Shown here piece by piece: positions 50,201 through 62,381 of a stretch of 64,000 nucleotides of DNA. Origin of the DNA: Motacilla alba alba (lineage: Eukaryota; Chordata; Aves; Passeriformes; Motacillidae); contig NC_052027.1 in NCBI RefSeq assembly GCF_015832195.1, positions 7,250,149 to 7,314,148 of the forward strand, read 5' to 3'. The notes beneath the pieces are model-generated. The model was not told where the DNA came from, ran no database searches, and saw nothing but the letters and a program-made list of their open reading frames with translations. How positions within the stretch are numbered: position 1 is the stretch's first letter; each line of letters starts with the position of its first letter. The position numbers and the translations under genes were made by a program.

Positions 50201-53159
50201 CACCTGCAGTGTTATTGCTGAATATAGAATCAGTTATTTAACTGAACTTTGTCTAGGCTGGTTATTTCATTTTAGTCTGCAATGGAAGTTGTGGTGGGCT
50301 CTGAAAAAGTCTTGCAGCCAGGCAGATTGGAGCTGTTCCCTGGGCACCTGCAGCCAAAAGCCTGTGCTGTGGAGCTGCCCGTGTTAGGAAGCAGGGCTGG
50401 CATGCATGGAGCACTTGGTGCTGCATGGCAGTGAGGATGAGGTGATGGCAGATGAGGGGACACTGCTTTGCCAGATGAAGTTTGTTACAAATTCCCATCT
50501 GCTCGGAAGCAGAAGCTATAAGGTTTGTGCTTGTACAAGTAATTATTTGTTATACATTTTTAAACATGAAATCTAGTCCAAACGGCAAATATTTTTAGCA
50601 TGTGTCATTGTGCACTTAAGAAGGCTGCCAGCAGCATAAACCAGAATAACTCTGCGTGGTGCTGGGGCTGAGATGGGATTTTCTGCTTTGCCCATTTTCT
50701 CCTCCCCACGCTTGGGAACTCATTCTCTCAGCTGGGCTCTTGCTCTCATGAGCCAGCATCTTGCAGAGCCAGCTGCTTTGTCACCCCCTCCATTCATTTT
50801 ACCTGTGGTGGAAAGCACATCTGGTACAGCTGGGAGGTGTTTGGCTGAGTGTGAAAATGCTCTGGAAGAAATGGGACAGGATTGCTGCTTTTTCTCCCAG
50901 CGGAATATGGAAGAGGCAGTCTTACATCTCTTCATTTCCAGCAAATGCACTCTGTGGAGTGAGCCTGCACGTGCTTTATAACGTAGGCACATTTGGGCTG
51001 AATGAAGCTTTTTTTCAGGTTTTTAAGGAACTACTTGGATTGTTTCAGCAATGTTTTAAGCCTCCACTCTAAATTCCACTAAAAAAGAGTGGGAGAATGG
51101 ATTTAAGATGGATCTGAGAAATTTAGAAACAGGACAGCTTAGGTTTTTAAGGTTGCATAAAAATGTAGGGAGGAAACCTGTCTGAAGATGAATGCTTTTT
51201 GACAGGGTGGAATCTGTTGTGGATGTTGCTCAGCCTGTGAGCCAAATGATTTTGTTATTCTCTTAGCTCTCATGCAAGGTCACAGCATAAACCTCAGTTG
51301 ATTCCTTTGCACCTACGAAGCAGCTCAGGCAGGTACTGGAGCATTTCCCAGCTTTGCTGGTTCCCAGCAAGAGCTCCCTTGTTTTCATCCACCTGTCTTA
51401 ACAGTTTTCTCAGCATTTGGGCCATAAATCCTGTCAGAGCCTTCTTTTCCCTGTTGTTTTTCCCTATAACTCCCCTTAAAAAGAAAAGGAGAAAAAGGGG
51501 ATGCAGAAGGTGTGCAGCAGGGACAGCAATCTGTCCCCATGGGTTGCACACATGCATCATTTTTTTATAGTGCCCTGAGCACTGCTCTGCTGCCCTTGAT
51601 TTCCACAGATCCTTGATTAATTTTAAGAAAGAGAGGGGAAGGAATTCAGCTGTAGGTTCCATATGTGCCTATTCCTGTGGGTTTATTGCTGGTAACATGT
51701 GGTGGTACCTTCATTTGAAGTAAGAGGGTGGTTCTAGCAGTGTAATTTTTACCAGGTTACAGAGCAGAATGCAAAAAAAAAAAAGCTGAATTCCATGAGA
51801 ATGTTTTAAGAGTGGCTTTTCTCTTTAATCTCTTTATTGATGTTTTTCCTAATGTCTAAAAAGAACTGCAGCAGCTGGCTGAGATGAGCAGGTAGTGCTG
51901 CTGCAGACCTTGCAGTCATGGTTGTGCTGTCTCACATCTGGATTCCAGCTGTATATTTGCACTACTCTCTTACAAGTCTTTTCTGCATATAAAAGGCATT
52001 GTCCTTGATGAAAGCTTAAAGGGAAGATTGAGGGTAGACTCAGATGAAATGGGATCAGAGAGCAGGCTGTCACCCTATTTTCTCAGAATGCTGCCACACA
52101 GAAAGCACCGAGAGACTTCAACAATAGCAGAGACTGTAATGCCATACTCTGAGTGTCCAGTATATTTTCCCTAACTCTCTAACCAAAAGCCTCATGCCCT
52201 GCTAGCAATTTCAAAGGAAAGAGGTCATGCCTTGCTGAATGTAGTTCGAAATAAGCCACATTTCCTCAGAAAGCAGGAGATGACAGTGTTTCTGGCAGAG
52301 GAGCTGTCTGGAAGAGTCACTGTGCAGCTACGCTGGGGCCTGACCCCCCACCCAGCACATGTCTCATCCTTAAATCCATAATCTTTTGTTCATGGAAGTC
52401 TGCTGCAGAGGACTGTGCCATCTCCACTGGCATCCCAGCCCTCTCCTTCAGGCTGCCCATGGGGTTCAAGGGTGGTGGGTGCTGCTCCCTCTTCTCCAGC
52501 TGTGATGTATCCTGGCACGTGCTAAGGGCTGAGGTAGTCCAGCCTGGGTTGGGATGGATGTGCTGGGCAATTAGTGTTTTACTTGGCTTTAAATACAAAG
52601 GATAATTAGTGAAGCGGTATGAAAAAGAGCTCTTCACCCACTGGGGATGGAAAAGCTCTGTCTGGAGGCTCTATCCCTGCTGAGCTCTAGGGAAAGATAA
52701 TTGAGAGGCAGTGGGTGAAGCCCAGAGTGGGACTGGGGGAAAGCTGGTGTCGGTGCTGTCATGAACACAGTGCACAACCATCAGGACAAGCACTGCTCTG
52801 TTTCCTGCCCAGGTCCCCCCATCCCCAGGCTGTTGGGGTCCTTGTCACACACAGCCCCTGTGAACCCCTGGGAGCACAGGGCTGCAGGCACTGCTCCAAA
52901 ATGCTCCCCAGCAGCCTGGCTGCTGCATTCTCATGGTGGCCAGGGCTCAGGTGTAGGAGGGGCAGGGACAGCCTTGGCTGGGGGACTAGGGCAGACAGAC
53001 GGACACCTGGGGGTGGGTGGACAGATGGACACCTCATCCCTCTGCTCCAGCTGGAGCAGGTTGTAGGTAAACAACTCTCCTGCACACACTGGGACAGCAG
53101 AGCAGCTTGAAAGCTTCAGATAATAATATTTCACATGGAGAAGGCTGTTAATGACAGGG
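47257..53159 (+). other. 26.7-kb CADPS intron, third part
   Basis: Intronic. It contains a 59-bp tandem duplication (47811-47928), an AT-rich candidate block at about 48005-48245 and a 29-nt pyrimidine tract at 49381-49409. The tract is followed by cttcaaaag and resembles an acceptor, but no exon follows. An A12 run lies near 51773. No gene or further repeat is recognised. Confidence 0.6.
47811..47928. repeat. 59-bp imperfect tandem duplication
   Basis: Two adjacent 59-bp copies, 47811-47869 and 47870-47928, each beginning ttttgctactggtttggctc. The first 24 positions are identical; eight mismatches are scattered over the rest, clustered toward the 3' end. The second copy contains ttggtgagc, a donor-like word created by one A/G difference. 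Because 59 is not a multiple of three and no conserved frame exists, this is non-coding slippage or unequal exchange. Confidence 0.95.
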
Positions 53160-53370
53160 GATGTGATTGACTGCCTTTTTCTGTTGCTGCTGTATTAGCT
53201 GTAGCTAAATCAGCTCACATTAACTGCAGTTATATTTAATGTTCTCTGTCTACACAGCTGAATTTTTAGATTGTTAATTTTCAATTGCAAATTGTTTAAT
53301 TATGTCTGAACTTTTCATAAATATTTGGAATGTGAGTTAATATTTTCTATTACATGCAGTACATGGTCTG
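53160..53370. promoter_or_regulatory. AT-rich homeobox-core block (candidate conserved element)
   Basis: The block has tgtattagctgtagctaaatc, gattgttaattttcaattgc, aaattgtttaattatgtc and a run of further AT-rich words, sharply different from the GC-rich sequence at 52700-53060 just upstream. The density of TTAATT and CAATTG cores makes it a reasonable enhancer candidate. No conservation evidence is available here. Confidence 0.25.
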
Positions 53371-56300
53371 GAAAAAACTAATTGTTCTTTGTGCTGTGCA
53401 CCGGGTCTGGCAGTGTCCTCAAAGCCTCAATGCTCTCTTATCTGCAGTTTCTTGCCTTCACAGCTGATGTGTCAGAAATTGAGGTCTGTAGCTGGTGCTG
53501 TGTGTGTGTTATGGTCAGGAAAGCCATTTAGGATTCATTTGGCTCCCTGACAAGAAGAAAAGGAAATGTTGGTTGTCTGCAGTGTGGTAACATGGTGGAG
53601 ACTGGAGGCTCATGACACTACATGTGTATATTTTTGCTGTGGTCCTGAAGCCTGCTCTGAACACCAATGTGAGCTCTGGAAGGCAATGGTTCTAAGACTA
53701 GGAGGAATTTTTTGGGTCTTAAAACCCCAGGGCCCCAAAAGCTCATCCCTGTTTCCCCATCCTCCTCTAGCCAGGCAGGGCTGCATGCAGGGCCATGGTT
53801 TGAGCTGATTAGAGTAAAGCCAGTGCAGGCCTGGGAGCAGGAGTGCCATGCTCTGTGCAGAGGGAGCTGGGCTGTCCAGCCATGTGGCAGGAGCTGCTGC
53901 TGCCAGGCTGAAACATCTTATTCTGTAATTGTTATAGCATCTGTACACAGAAATTATTTACCATACATTTAATATGGACCAATAACAGCCTTTTCTCTAT
54001 TGTGTAGGTGGTTTGCTGGGCTGACTGTCCCCACCAGTAAGGGGACAAGGATGGGGCACCCCATGGGAGGACTTGCCCCACCTGCTAAGCTCTCCCCACA
54101 CGTGGTATCTTGTGCTGTATTCCTTCTCCTCTCAACTTACAGGCTCACTGCTTTTAAAATCATCACATTTTTGCTCCCTGTGTTTGTTTCTTCATAGCTA
54201 TGCCTCTTGCTGCTTTTCTGTGTCTCCTTCAATTCTTCTCACATCCTTGATCCCTAATGCAGGTGCCAGAGCATCTCGCAAGGGTATTATGTGAGGTTAG
54301 ATCCCACATGACAGCTCTCAGCTCCACATGGCTCTTCTCAGAGGTGCCAGACATCCATTTTGACCCACTGGCTCTCAGGGGCAGAATTGGTCCTGTTGGA
54401 GGGGATCAGGAAGTAAGAGAGGTGGTGGATGTTCCAAATTAGTGAAGCTAGGATTCCAATCCATATTTATTTTTTCAGATTTTTTTCATGTTGTTGAATG
54501 CTATTATTTAAAAAAGAGGTGGCTTTTCTGAAATGCAGTGGTAGATTAGATAGGATTGATATGGCTAAGGATTGACACTGCTTCTGTTCAAAACCAGGAG
54601 AATCTCGCTGAGGTACACTTCTCTGAAACCTTTGAATTAATCAGAGCACAGATGTTTGGGCACTGCTCTAAGAAAAGCAAGGAATTGACCTTTTAATTAG
54701 CACAATATAGTAATTTAGCATAGCAATACTGATTGCTTATTAATCATTTATAGTTGTTGTTATGTATTGATCAAAGGGACTTAGAGATGTGATGTTTCTG
54801 CTCTGGATTTTGATAAGCTGATACCAATTAGTGAGCAGCATATTAGGTGCAAGTCAGAGGGACTAAAATAGCTTCATCTGCAGTGGAAGGCAGTTCCCCT
54901 GCAGTTCTCTCTTGCTGTAGGAGGGGGGTCTAATGGTGACCTATACAGAGACTTCTGGAGAAGTGTGATCCTACTCACTGGTGAGACGAGCAGCTTCAGC
55001 TCCCACCTCCACCATAGGATGCCATCCACTGAGAACATGTAGCAACCTCTTTATGTGCTGGAAATTTGCTGCCTAGAGGTTTAATTCTCCTGCCTGCTTT
55101 CTCCCTGACCTCAGGGGAAAGTTTGCTGCATCAAACCAGTGTGAAAGACATCAGCCTCTTCAGGAGGTCAGTCTTTTTAGATCTTTGGCTGTGATAAATC
55201 TAAACTTCACAAATACAAAAATGAACTGTAATGAGCAGGACTGCAATCTTTGCTATCCTAGTCCTTTGAAAGGTGTGAGCCATAAACTTCTCTTTACATT
55301 CCCTCTCCCTTTTTTTCTGCTGATGTAGCATATAATAGAACCAAAATGTTGCTGTTTCATGGCCAGTTTCTTCTTTGCCAGTTTTTTGCTCAGAGCTTTC
55401 TGCAGAAAAACAATTATTACGTAGACACCATTGGAGATGTTCCCACATCTTATTCTGTCACATTTAATCCTGCTGAGTGTCAGGGCACTGCAGCTTTGCT
55501 GGACTAGGTCCTCATGCAAGTTACTTTAGCTCCAAAAGCCAAAGCCCGTTTTGAATTAAGTGATGAATGTGTCTACCATTAAGCTTTTAATCAAAGATGA
55601 GGATTTGAGGATATGTAGATCCTTCTTCCATGATGGATTGGGATGAATTAATTACAGCTGATTCTAGCTGTAAAACTTATTTGGAACTCAATAGTAGCTT
55701 ATTGCCATATTTAGGAAATTCAGGTGATTCTCTTTGCATGAACTGATGTGAAATTCAGCATATGATAAGGAAACACAGGAAAGCTAAATGTACCTCAGGC
55801 AGCATTGACCATCCAGTGCTCCAGTTTCTTTCATGGTGCCATAGCTCAGCGTGTGCTGCCCACACACCTCCAAGCTTCCTTATGCAATGCCATAAGAAGA
55901 TGGTATTAAGGCATGCTCAGAGGTCAGAGCCTCTGGACAGCTTTAGTTTTCAATCCCTTTCAGTGTCGTACACCTTGCACGGATGATCTTGCAGAGGGAT
56001 TTGCAGGGTTCAAAAGTTCTCTGGCCACAGATGGAAAGGGCGTGCCTTCCCAGTGGATGTGCTCTGCCATCCCTTTTCTTAACAGCTTGCAAAACATTTG
56101 CAAAGGCAGGCAGCACTTTTTTCTTCCCCTTCCTGTTTTGCTGAATCTGGTTTCTCATTTACTTTGGTTTATCATTGCGCATAAATCTGGAGGTATCTTT
56201 GCACAACCTGCTGGACAGATGCATGCTGGGTTTGCTTGTCTCAGCTTTCCTCGGCCCCACGGAGCAGCCTTGCAAAGCTGGGGAGAGCTGTGGTGGTGGG

Positions 56301-59300
56301 CAGGTTGGGAACTGAGAGGGCATGGGGAGATACCATTTTTTCCTGCACAGGATCCATGCCTGGCACCTGCCTGCCCTTGCCATGGCACCAGCTCGTGCTG
56401 GGGGATCCATCAGCACTCTCAGACGAGCAGTGAGTACCATGCTCTGGTGGAAAATCATCTCCGTTCATGGATTAACAGCTAAGACACCACTCAGACCACA
56501 GAGTGAATCCAAGGATGGACCTCTTGACCTCACCTGGTGAAGCAGGTGTGGTCCCAGCATCTACAGGCTGTTGTAACGGGTGAGAGCCTGCACAGCCCTG
56601 GTGGCTGCTGGGGCACAGAGATGTGTTGCAGCACTCTGAGATTCACACTGAGGAGGGGAGAGGCTGCTCTGCATCCTGAGGAATGTTTTCACCAATGAAT
56701 CTAGTGCAGCCCTAAAGTTTGTGAAGCATGAAATAAGATTTCTCTTTAAGAGAGAATCATCAGCCCTTACTGAATTACCCAAGTTTTTTCCTATTGTTTT
56801 AAATCTCTCTCCCAGGACCTCCTGAGTGTTCTCATGCAGAAGGCTTTCATTAGATAACCTAGGGGTTTGCTGGGAGAGCAGGAGCCAGCACCTATCCACA
56901 GCAAACAGCAACTGTGCAGCTCTTACTGAATTATGGAAATGACTGAATCCCTGCAGTGTAGCCTGTTTTACCTACACATGGGCAAAATAAGGTAATTTCC
57001 TCCCCAGGGGAGGGGGTTTGTCACATTTTGGGGTGCTGGAACCCCGGGGTTGTGTGAGGAGCTAGAGCTGACAGGAGGGGAAAAAAAAGTTTTGGTGAGG
57101 TAATAGGCACAGGTTCCTTGAATTAAAGGGAACTAGGAAGATTCTGTGTGACTGAACCTAAAAGACTGATTTGAGGAGCTCTGACTGGCCAGAGGAGAGG
57201 TACTCTTAAGCATCCCTGCTGTGCAGTGGCACAGGGAGATCAGTCCCCTGGAGTGTCAGGGGATCATGTGTCACTGCAATCCTAAAGGCTTGTGAAGAAG
57301 ACATGTTCTGCAGGTCCCTCCAGGTCTTTCAAAATCCTCTCTGGAACTGCAGGAGTGAGAGTTGTTGAATCCATAGCGGGGCTATGCAGATGCTGCCGTG
57401 GTTGCTGATGCAGGGAGCTAAGATGGGGAAGCTGTCCCTGCTCCTTCAGATCTCAAGGTAGCCAGCAGTCTGTGGGTTGCAGTTTGCTGCTCAGAGGGTG
57501 AGCACATTGCCCAGGGCATTAGTGACTTACCCTTCTGAGGCAGCTGAGCATCATTTGTGTTCCCAGTTCAAAGGGAAGTCAGAATCCCACCGGCAGCTGA
57601 AGAGGAAATGTTCAGATCTCCTCCACTTTCCACTTCAGATTTGTGGGAAGAGGTCAGGGCCTTGAGCACCAGACTGCTGCCATCCCACTGCCCTTGGCTG
57701 CTTGTAGAGAGTAATATTCACCATTAGTGGGAAAAGGATGCTGCAGAGCAGTCTGTGACATTGACTGGAGCAAATGTGTGCCACATTGTGCCACTGTGTC
57801 CTGCCTCATTGCACTTTATCTCTTAAAACTGCAGCTTTGTGGTAAGAAACCAAGGGCATCCCTGCAATGACTCACTTTGGGGGCCATGTTTCTTTCAATT
57901 GGAGCACTCCATGATGCTGTTGCCACATGTTGTGAGTACTCCTGGACTGACAGATTCATTATTAATTGATGTAGCTTATGAATTTTTCAGTGTTTTCTCA
58001 CACTGTGCATCACAAAATGAAATCACCTTTTATGAGACAAAGATCTCTCCTAAAGCCCTACATCAAAGCTGCAAAATTGTCACCCATATTGTGATCTTGT
58101 TCAGCCTTCACCATGAGCATGTTTGCTTTGAAATACTTAATCAACCATTTGCTGAGCTACAGAGCTCCCGGCATGTTAAAGGATGAGTGCCTTGAAACTT
58201 TCTCTTTGAGGCACTTGGCACCTGTAACCATGCACAGCACGTGCATTTGGCTGCACTAATTATTGTGGGACAAATTAAGCCAGGCTTAGAAAGAACATGA
58301 GTGGGTCATGGCTTTTGTCTTAGTCCTCCAGCCATGGAAAATAATTTACAAAGTGGCATTTTCAGAGCCCCCAGCTGCATGGTGGTGTACTGGATACAGG
58401 GATAGAGAAGATTAATGTTTGGGGTCACTGAGAGTGTCCCCAGCAAGGACAGTTCCTGCTCAGCAGCAGCCCACCTGATCACCTATTTCTGGGTGCCAAT
58501 TCTGCTGGGGAGGAAAACCAGCACAGGCAATAGCTGAGGATTTCATAGAGACCTGGACTAAGTGCTTTCCTTTCCAGAAGAATAAAAGCCAGGTGTGTTT
58601 CTGCTCCCAATGCAGCATAAAGCAGGTGCTGCAGCTCAGCATTTGCACTGCCAAAGCATTTAAAATGGGTTTTTCCAGAACCACCTTGCAAAAGGCTGGT
58701 CCTCTGCAGGAGCATGTGTCATGGGAGGGCCACCAGATCCACCACCACATTGTAACCTCACACGGGAGGGGACATGCCCTGGGACAGGCTCTGGGTCCTC
58801 TTCAGGAACAGGGATGTTGTGACATCTGCTGCCTTTGCTGGGAAGCAGGAGTCAGCATTAGCAGTGGCTGGCAGGGGGGGATTAAACTGTTTAATGGTCC
58901 TGGTGGGTTCTGCTGGTGCTGATGGCAGTTACACCAAGGATACCTGTCACATCCACAGTGTGAGTGCCAGGCATTGGGAGGTTGTATCTGTATGTTGCAT
59001 CCTGTCATTACAACCCTCTTAGCTTCCAACAATGTTATTTCATTAGAAACCCTTGTAGTTTACAACAGCGTTATTCCCAGCAGAGCTGAGCTCAGAGTGT
59101 GGGTTTAGCTCCTGTGCTGTGTTTCACTCCCTGTGTCTGCTGGGACTGTGCCCCATCAATCCGTGTTTGGTGGAGCAGCCAGATCCACTGTGCTCTTACC
59201 AACCAGCCAAGGGCTGTGTCACTTGTGCCACCAGCATTTCCCCAGCCTGGGACGGTTCATCCCATCTGCAGCCCTCTCGCTGTGGTTGATGGCAAGAGAG

Positions 59301-60777
59301 CTGTGCCCTGCTCAGTCCCTAGGCAGGTGGGTGGATCTGAGGTGTGAATCTGAACCAAAGTGCTTTGTGCACAACAAAGCAGGAAAGAGGAGGGCAGGCC
59401 GGGCTGCTCCAGTGGCTCTTTTGGAGCCATGGCAGCAATTGGAAATGGTTTGGCTTTAAGCTGTGATAAACCAAAGCTGGAATTTTCAATATAAGCACTT
59501 CAAATAAAACACGTGGTCTCCAAAAGCATGGGAGTTTATAATCCCCTAACACCCTTCATGTCCTTGCACTGCCTTTGGCATTTCCTGGTGTGAGTAGAAG
59601 TGAGCCTGGGCTCTTTGGCTTTAGAAACTATAAGGCTCAGGCTGGGCAATGTGTAGGTGATCTCTGCTGCAACAAACACTTCAGATGTGGGTTTGGTAGG
59701 TGCCTGTGCATCTTGTTGAAGATCTTACAGGCTAATTAAGCTGGTTGGTTTGTGTCTGCTTCTGCCTTTCAAAGATGTAGAAGGATTATCTCCCATCCTC
59801 TTAGGATAACAGGAAGAAAATTCTGTCAGTGAGTTTGTTTCAGGGGGATGGAAGCAGAGGATTGTTTCTGCAGGAATCAAAACTGGTTCTTACTGGCAAT
59901 CAAAACTGTCAGACTCTTATGAGGAATGATTTAAACCCATTTCTCTTATTTACTAGTCCCCACTAAAAATTATTCCTTATTAAGAGTTTATATATAAAAA
60001 ACTTGTCTTCTTGCAAGGTCTTTTGCAATAGAACCCTCACCAGGGGTTCGAGTAGACACCTGCTGTGCAATGACTGCAGTGATGGGCAGGTTGCAGCGCT
60101 GGTCAGTTTTGGGTTCCACTTGAAACCTAATCTACATATAGTTTTTAATTTTTATTCTTTTGCTTTAGCAACTGTTACACCAATGTAGATAATCTCTGCA
60201 GGGCAGGCAGAGAGAACTAATGTGGTTGTGGGTAGACATATGAAAACATCTAATTTACCAGCAGGCAGTTGGGTAATGATCAGTTGAGAATTACAAATTA
60301 TGTAAATCATGTATTTGTGGCATGCTGCTGAAGAAAAGCCCAGTGCATATGACAAATCATGTATATACTGAAATCTGTAATACTTTTCACATTTAATTGA
60401 CTGGGGCAACTTTATGATTTATATCTTTGCTTTATTCGCAGCACACTCATAACATAGTCATAATGCAGAACGAAACTAATTCATTTTCTCTTTGACTTTT
60501 TAAATCATTTATGTATTTGGCTGTCAAGTACTTGAATATAAAGTAGGCATGCATGTGGCAGATAATAAATAGCTGATTCTCTAGTTAAGAAATTGAGTTT
60601 TAATGATATTAAGATCTGTGTTGCCTTACTTGGTCTTGCTTAGATGGTATGCCTCACATTTGCACCTTTCCTTATTTCACAAGCAAGTATATTTTATGGG
60701 TACCAGCATTACTCTCTTAATGGCTCTGTATAGTGTTATGGCTGTGTAAAATGCACTCTGCTTGCTCTGATGGCATC
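53371..60777 (+). other. 26.7-kb CADPS intron, fourth part
   Basis: Intronic. It includes AT-rich patches at 54650-54850 (GATAAG and TAATTAG words) and 60395-60620, and a cctccccaggggagg palindrome at about 57000. No exon, RNA gene or interspersed repeat is recognised. Open frames, including one of 189 codons at 55913-56482, lack any family feature. Confidence 0.6.
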
Positions 60778-60815
60778 AGGAGCCTTTCCCAGGCACAGGA
60801 GTCCTTCCCAGGCAT
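60778..60815. repeat. 19-bp tandem duplication
   Basis: Two adjacent copies of an aggag...cccaggca unit, 60778-60796 and 60797-60815, with three mismatches. Local slippage product. Confidence 0.9.
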
Positions 60816-62300
60816 AGCAGGAGACAGTGGCTGAGCTGTTGGGCTGCTGCTCTTAGTCACAAGAGAACTGCTGGAAGGTGCCAGGAGGACAGACAGGGGC
60901 TGTCTCATTAGTGCTATTCTGTAGACAACAAGAAGAAAATGTTATTTTGGCTACTACAGACTAGGATTGCTTTCCCAAAGATCAGTTTTTGTCATGGAGC
61001 TATCATGCAGCATCATTGAAAATACAGCCTGGAAAGATTTTTTGTTTCTTTTGAATACCAGGTTACTTGGCTTGGCGTCACTACTTAGTCTTGGGAAGCA
61101 CAGCCCTGGAAAGCAATACCTTACCCACTCAACCACAGCCACAGAGACTGCCTAGGCTGCTTGTTGGCTCCTAAGAAAAATAATCTTCTGCAGTCAGATC
61201 TTTGCTGGACACCTGTAGCATCACTGGAAAACATCTGCACAATCAAGATAGTGCAGAAAGCGTGAGGCAGTTTGTTGGCTCATTATCCTACTGCAAAATC
61301 AACCCTCCTCCACAGCAGCATCCTCAATTTCTAAATTTAGCTCCTGAGTTATTTTGGGTAGTGTGTGATTAACCTCAATTACTGTACCTCAGATAGAATT
61401 CAAATAATGCTCCCTCTTTCAGAATTGTAAAGAAATGGAAATCTGGGTCTGTACATTTCCTACCCTTAATGAAGCAGCTCCAAGAGGTGCTTCCACACTG
61501 GTGCAGGACAGTTGTGTGGTACATTTGTTCATGGAGAAACTAACAGGGGCAGCTGATCCTGAAAGGTGCTGGTAATCCATGGCTCTGTGCTGGTGCTGGG
61601 ATCAGGAATATAAAGATGAACCACACCAGCAGGTTACATTGTGCAGCTGGTGTGAATGAAGCCATTGGAGCTTCAGTGGATTTGGATCACAGTCAGGACA
61701 CTTTGTAGTTTTCCTGAATTAAATCCATAACCAAGGCTTTCAAAAGCTAATCAAAAATACACTTTCCATCAATCTTAGCCATAGTCATTATTGGCTCTCT
61801 GGAAAATCAGTGGTGGAGCAGCGTGCAGAAATAACACCTGCACCTGTGCAGGTCTGCGCGAGCGTGTGTGGCAGAGGGGAGGCGAGGGATGCACAGGCAG
61901 ACAGACGAGGAGATGCCGTGGAGAGCGATGGGTCAGGGGCAGCGTGGTGTTCCAGCTAATCCAGTGTGCACCAAGAGATGAGCTCATCTTTCACCGGGCT
62001 GACAATCAGAACTTCTGTCATTACTGTAGCTGTAACTTTCCAGACTACACTGCACCAGACCGCCTCAGGGTGAGTATGCTCAGCCCCAGGAGGCAGCAGG
62101 GCAGGCATCAGAAACTGTCTTGGATTGGTGAAATTTGTGTTTGTCCTTTGTGGGGACTTCTGTTCCAGAATGTGGCCCCTCACCACTCGCTCTGTCTATC
62201 AGCAATGTAGCACAGGTGGTCAGCCTGAAGAACTGAACTGCTCCTAAAGGTGTTGCACTGGTTAATTTTTCACCTTGATTTGCCCTTTGTTTTTGTACAG
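60816..62300 (+). other. 26.7-kb CADPS intron, end
   Basis: Intronic up to the acceptor tttttgtacag. A small CpG-enriched patch lies at about 61850-61960 (gcgcgagcgtg, ggcgaggg, gacgagg, gccgtgg). A donor-like cctcagggtgagtat sits at about 62064-62078. There is no recognisable coding exon between them. Confidence 0.65.
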
Positions 62301-62381
62301 CTGGACAACCCTGATGAGCAAGCAGCGCAGATCAGACGCGAGTTAGATGGACGTCTCCAAATGGCAGAACAAATTGCCAAG
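62301..62381 (+). CDS. CADPS: CADPS internal exon (27 codons, probably exon 4)
   Basis: This 81-nt exon encodes [19 protein letters not shown] followed by QMAEQIAK. It follows in frame from the ACQ that closes the exon at 35580, matching the family order ...[22 protein letters not shown]. The acceptor is tttgtttttgtacag and the donor is AAG followed by gtaaaa, slightly weaker than the other two donors. Junctions are phase 0. The peptide is strongly charged and probably helical, leading toward the C2 region encoded further downstream. QMAEQIAK resembles CAPS1 (QMADQIAR as I recall it) more than CAPS2 (QLADKMAK), which supports CADPS. The next coding exon is not in the remaining 1.6 kb of the window. 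It is separated from the preceding exon by an intron of 26,720 bp. Confidence 0.94.

Noticed and set aside
55913..56482. Plus-strand open frame of 189 codons
   Set aside because: No motif or similarity, and several overlapping frames on both strands in the same GC-rich patch point to composition rather than coding.
61791..62210. Frame with FCHYCSCNF, like a zinc finger
   Set aside because: Cysteine and histidine spacing does not fit a known zinc-binding module and the rest of the frame is arginine-rich low-complexity sequence.
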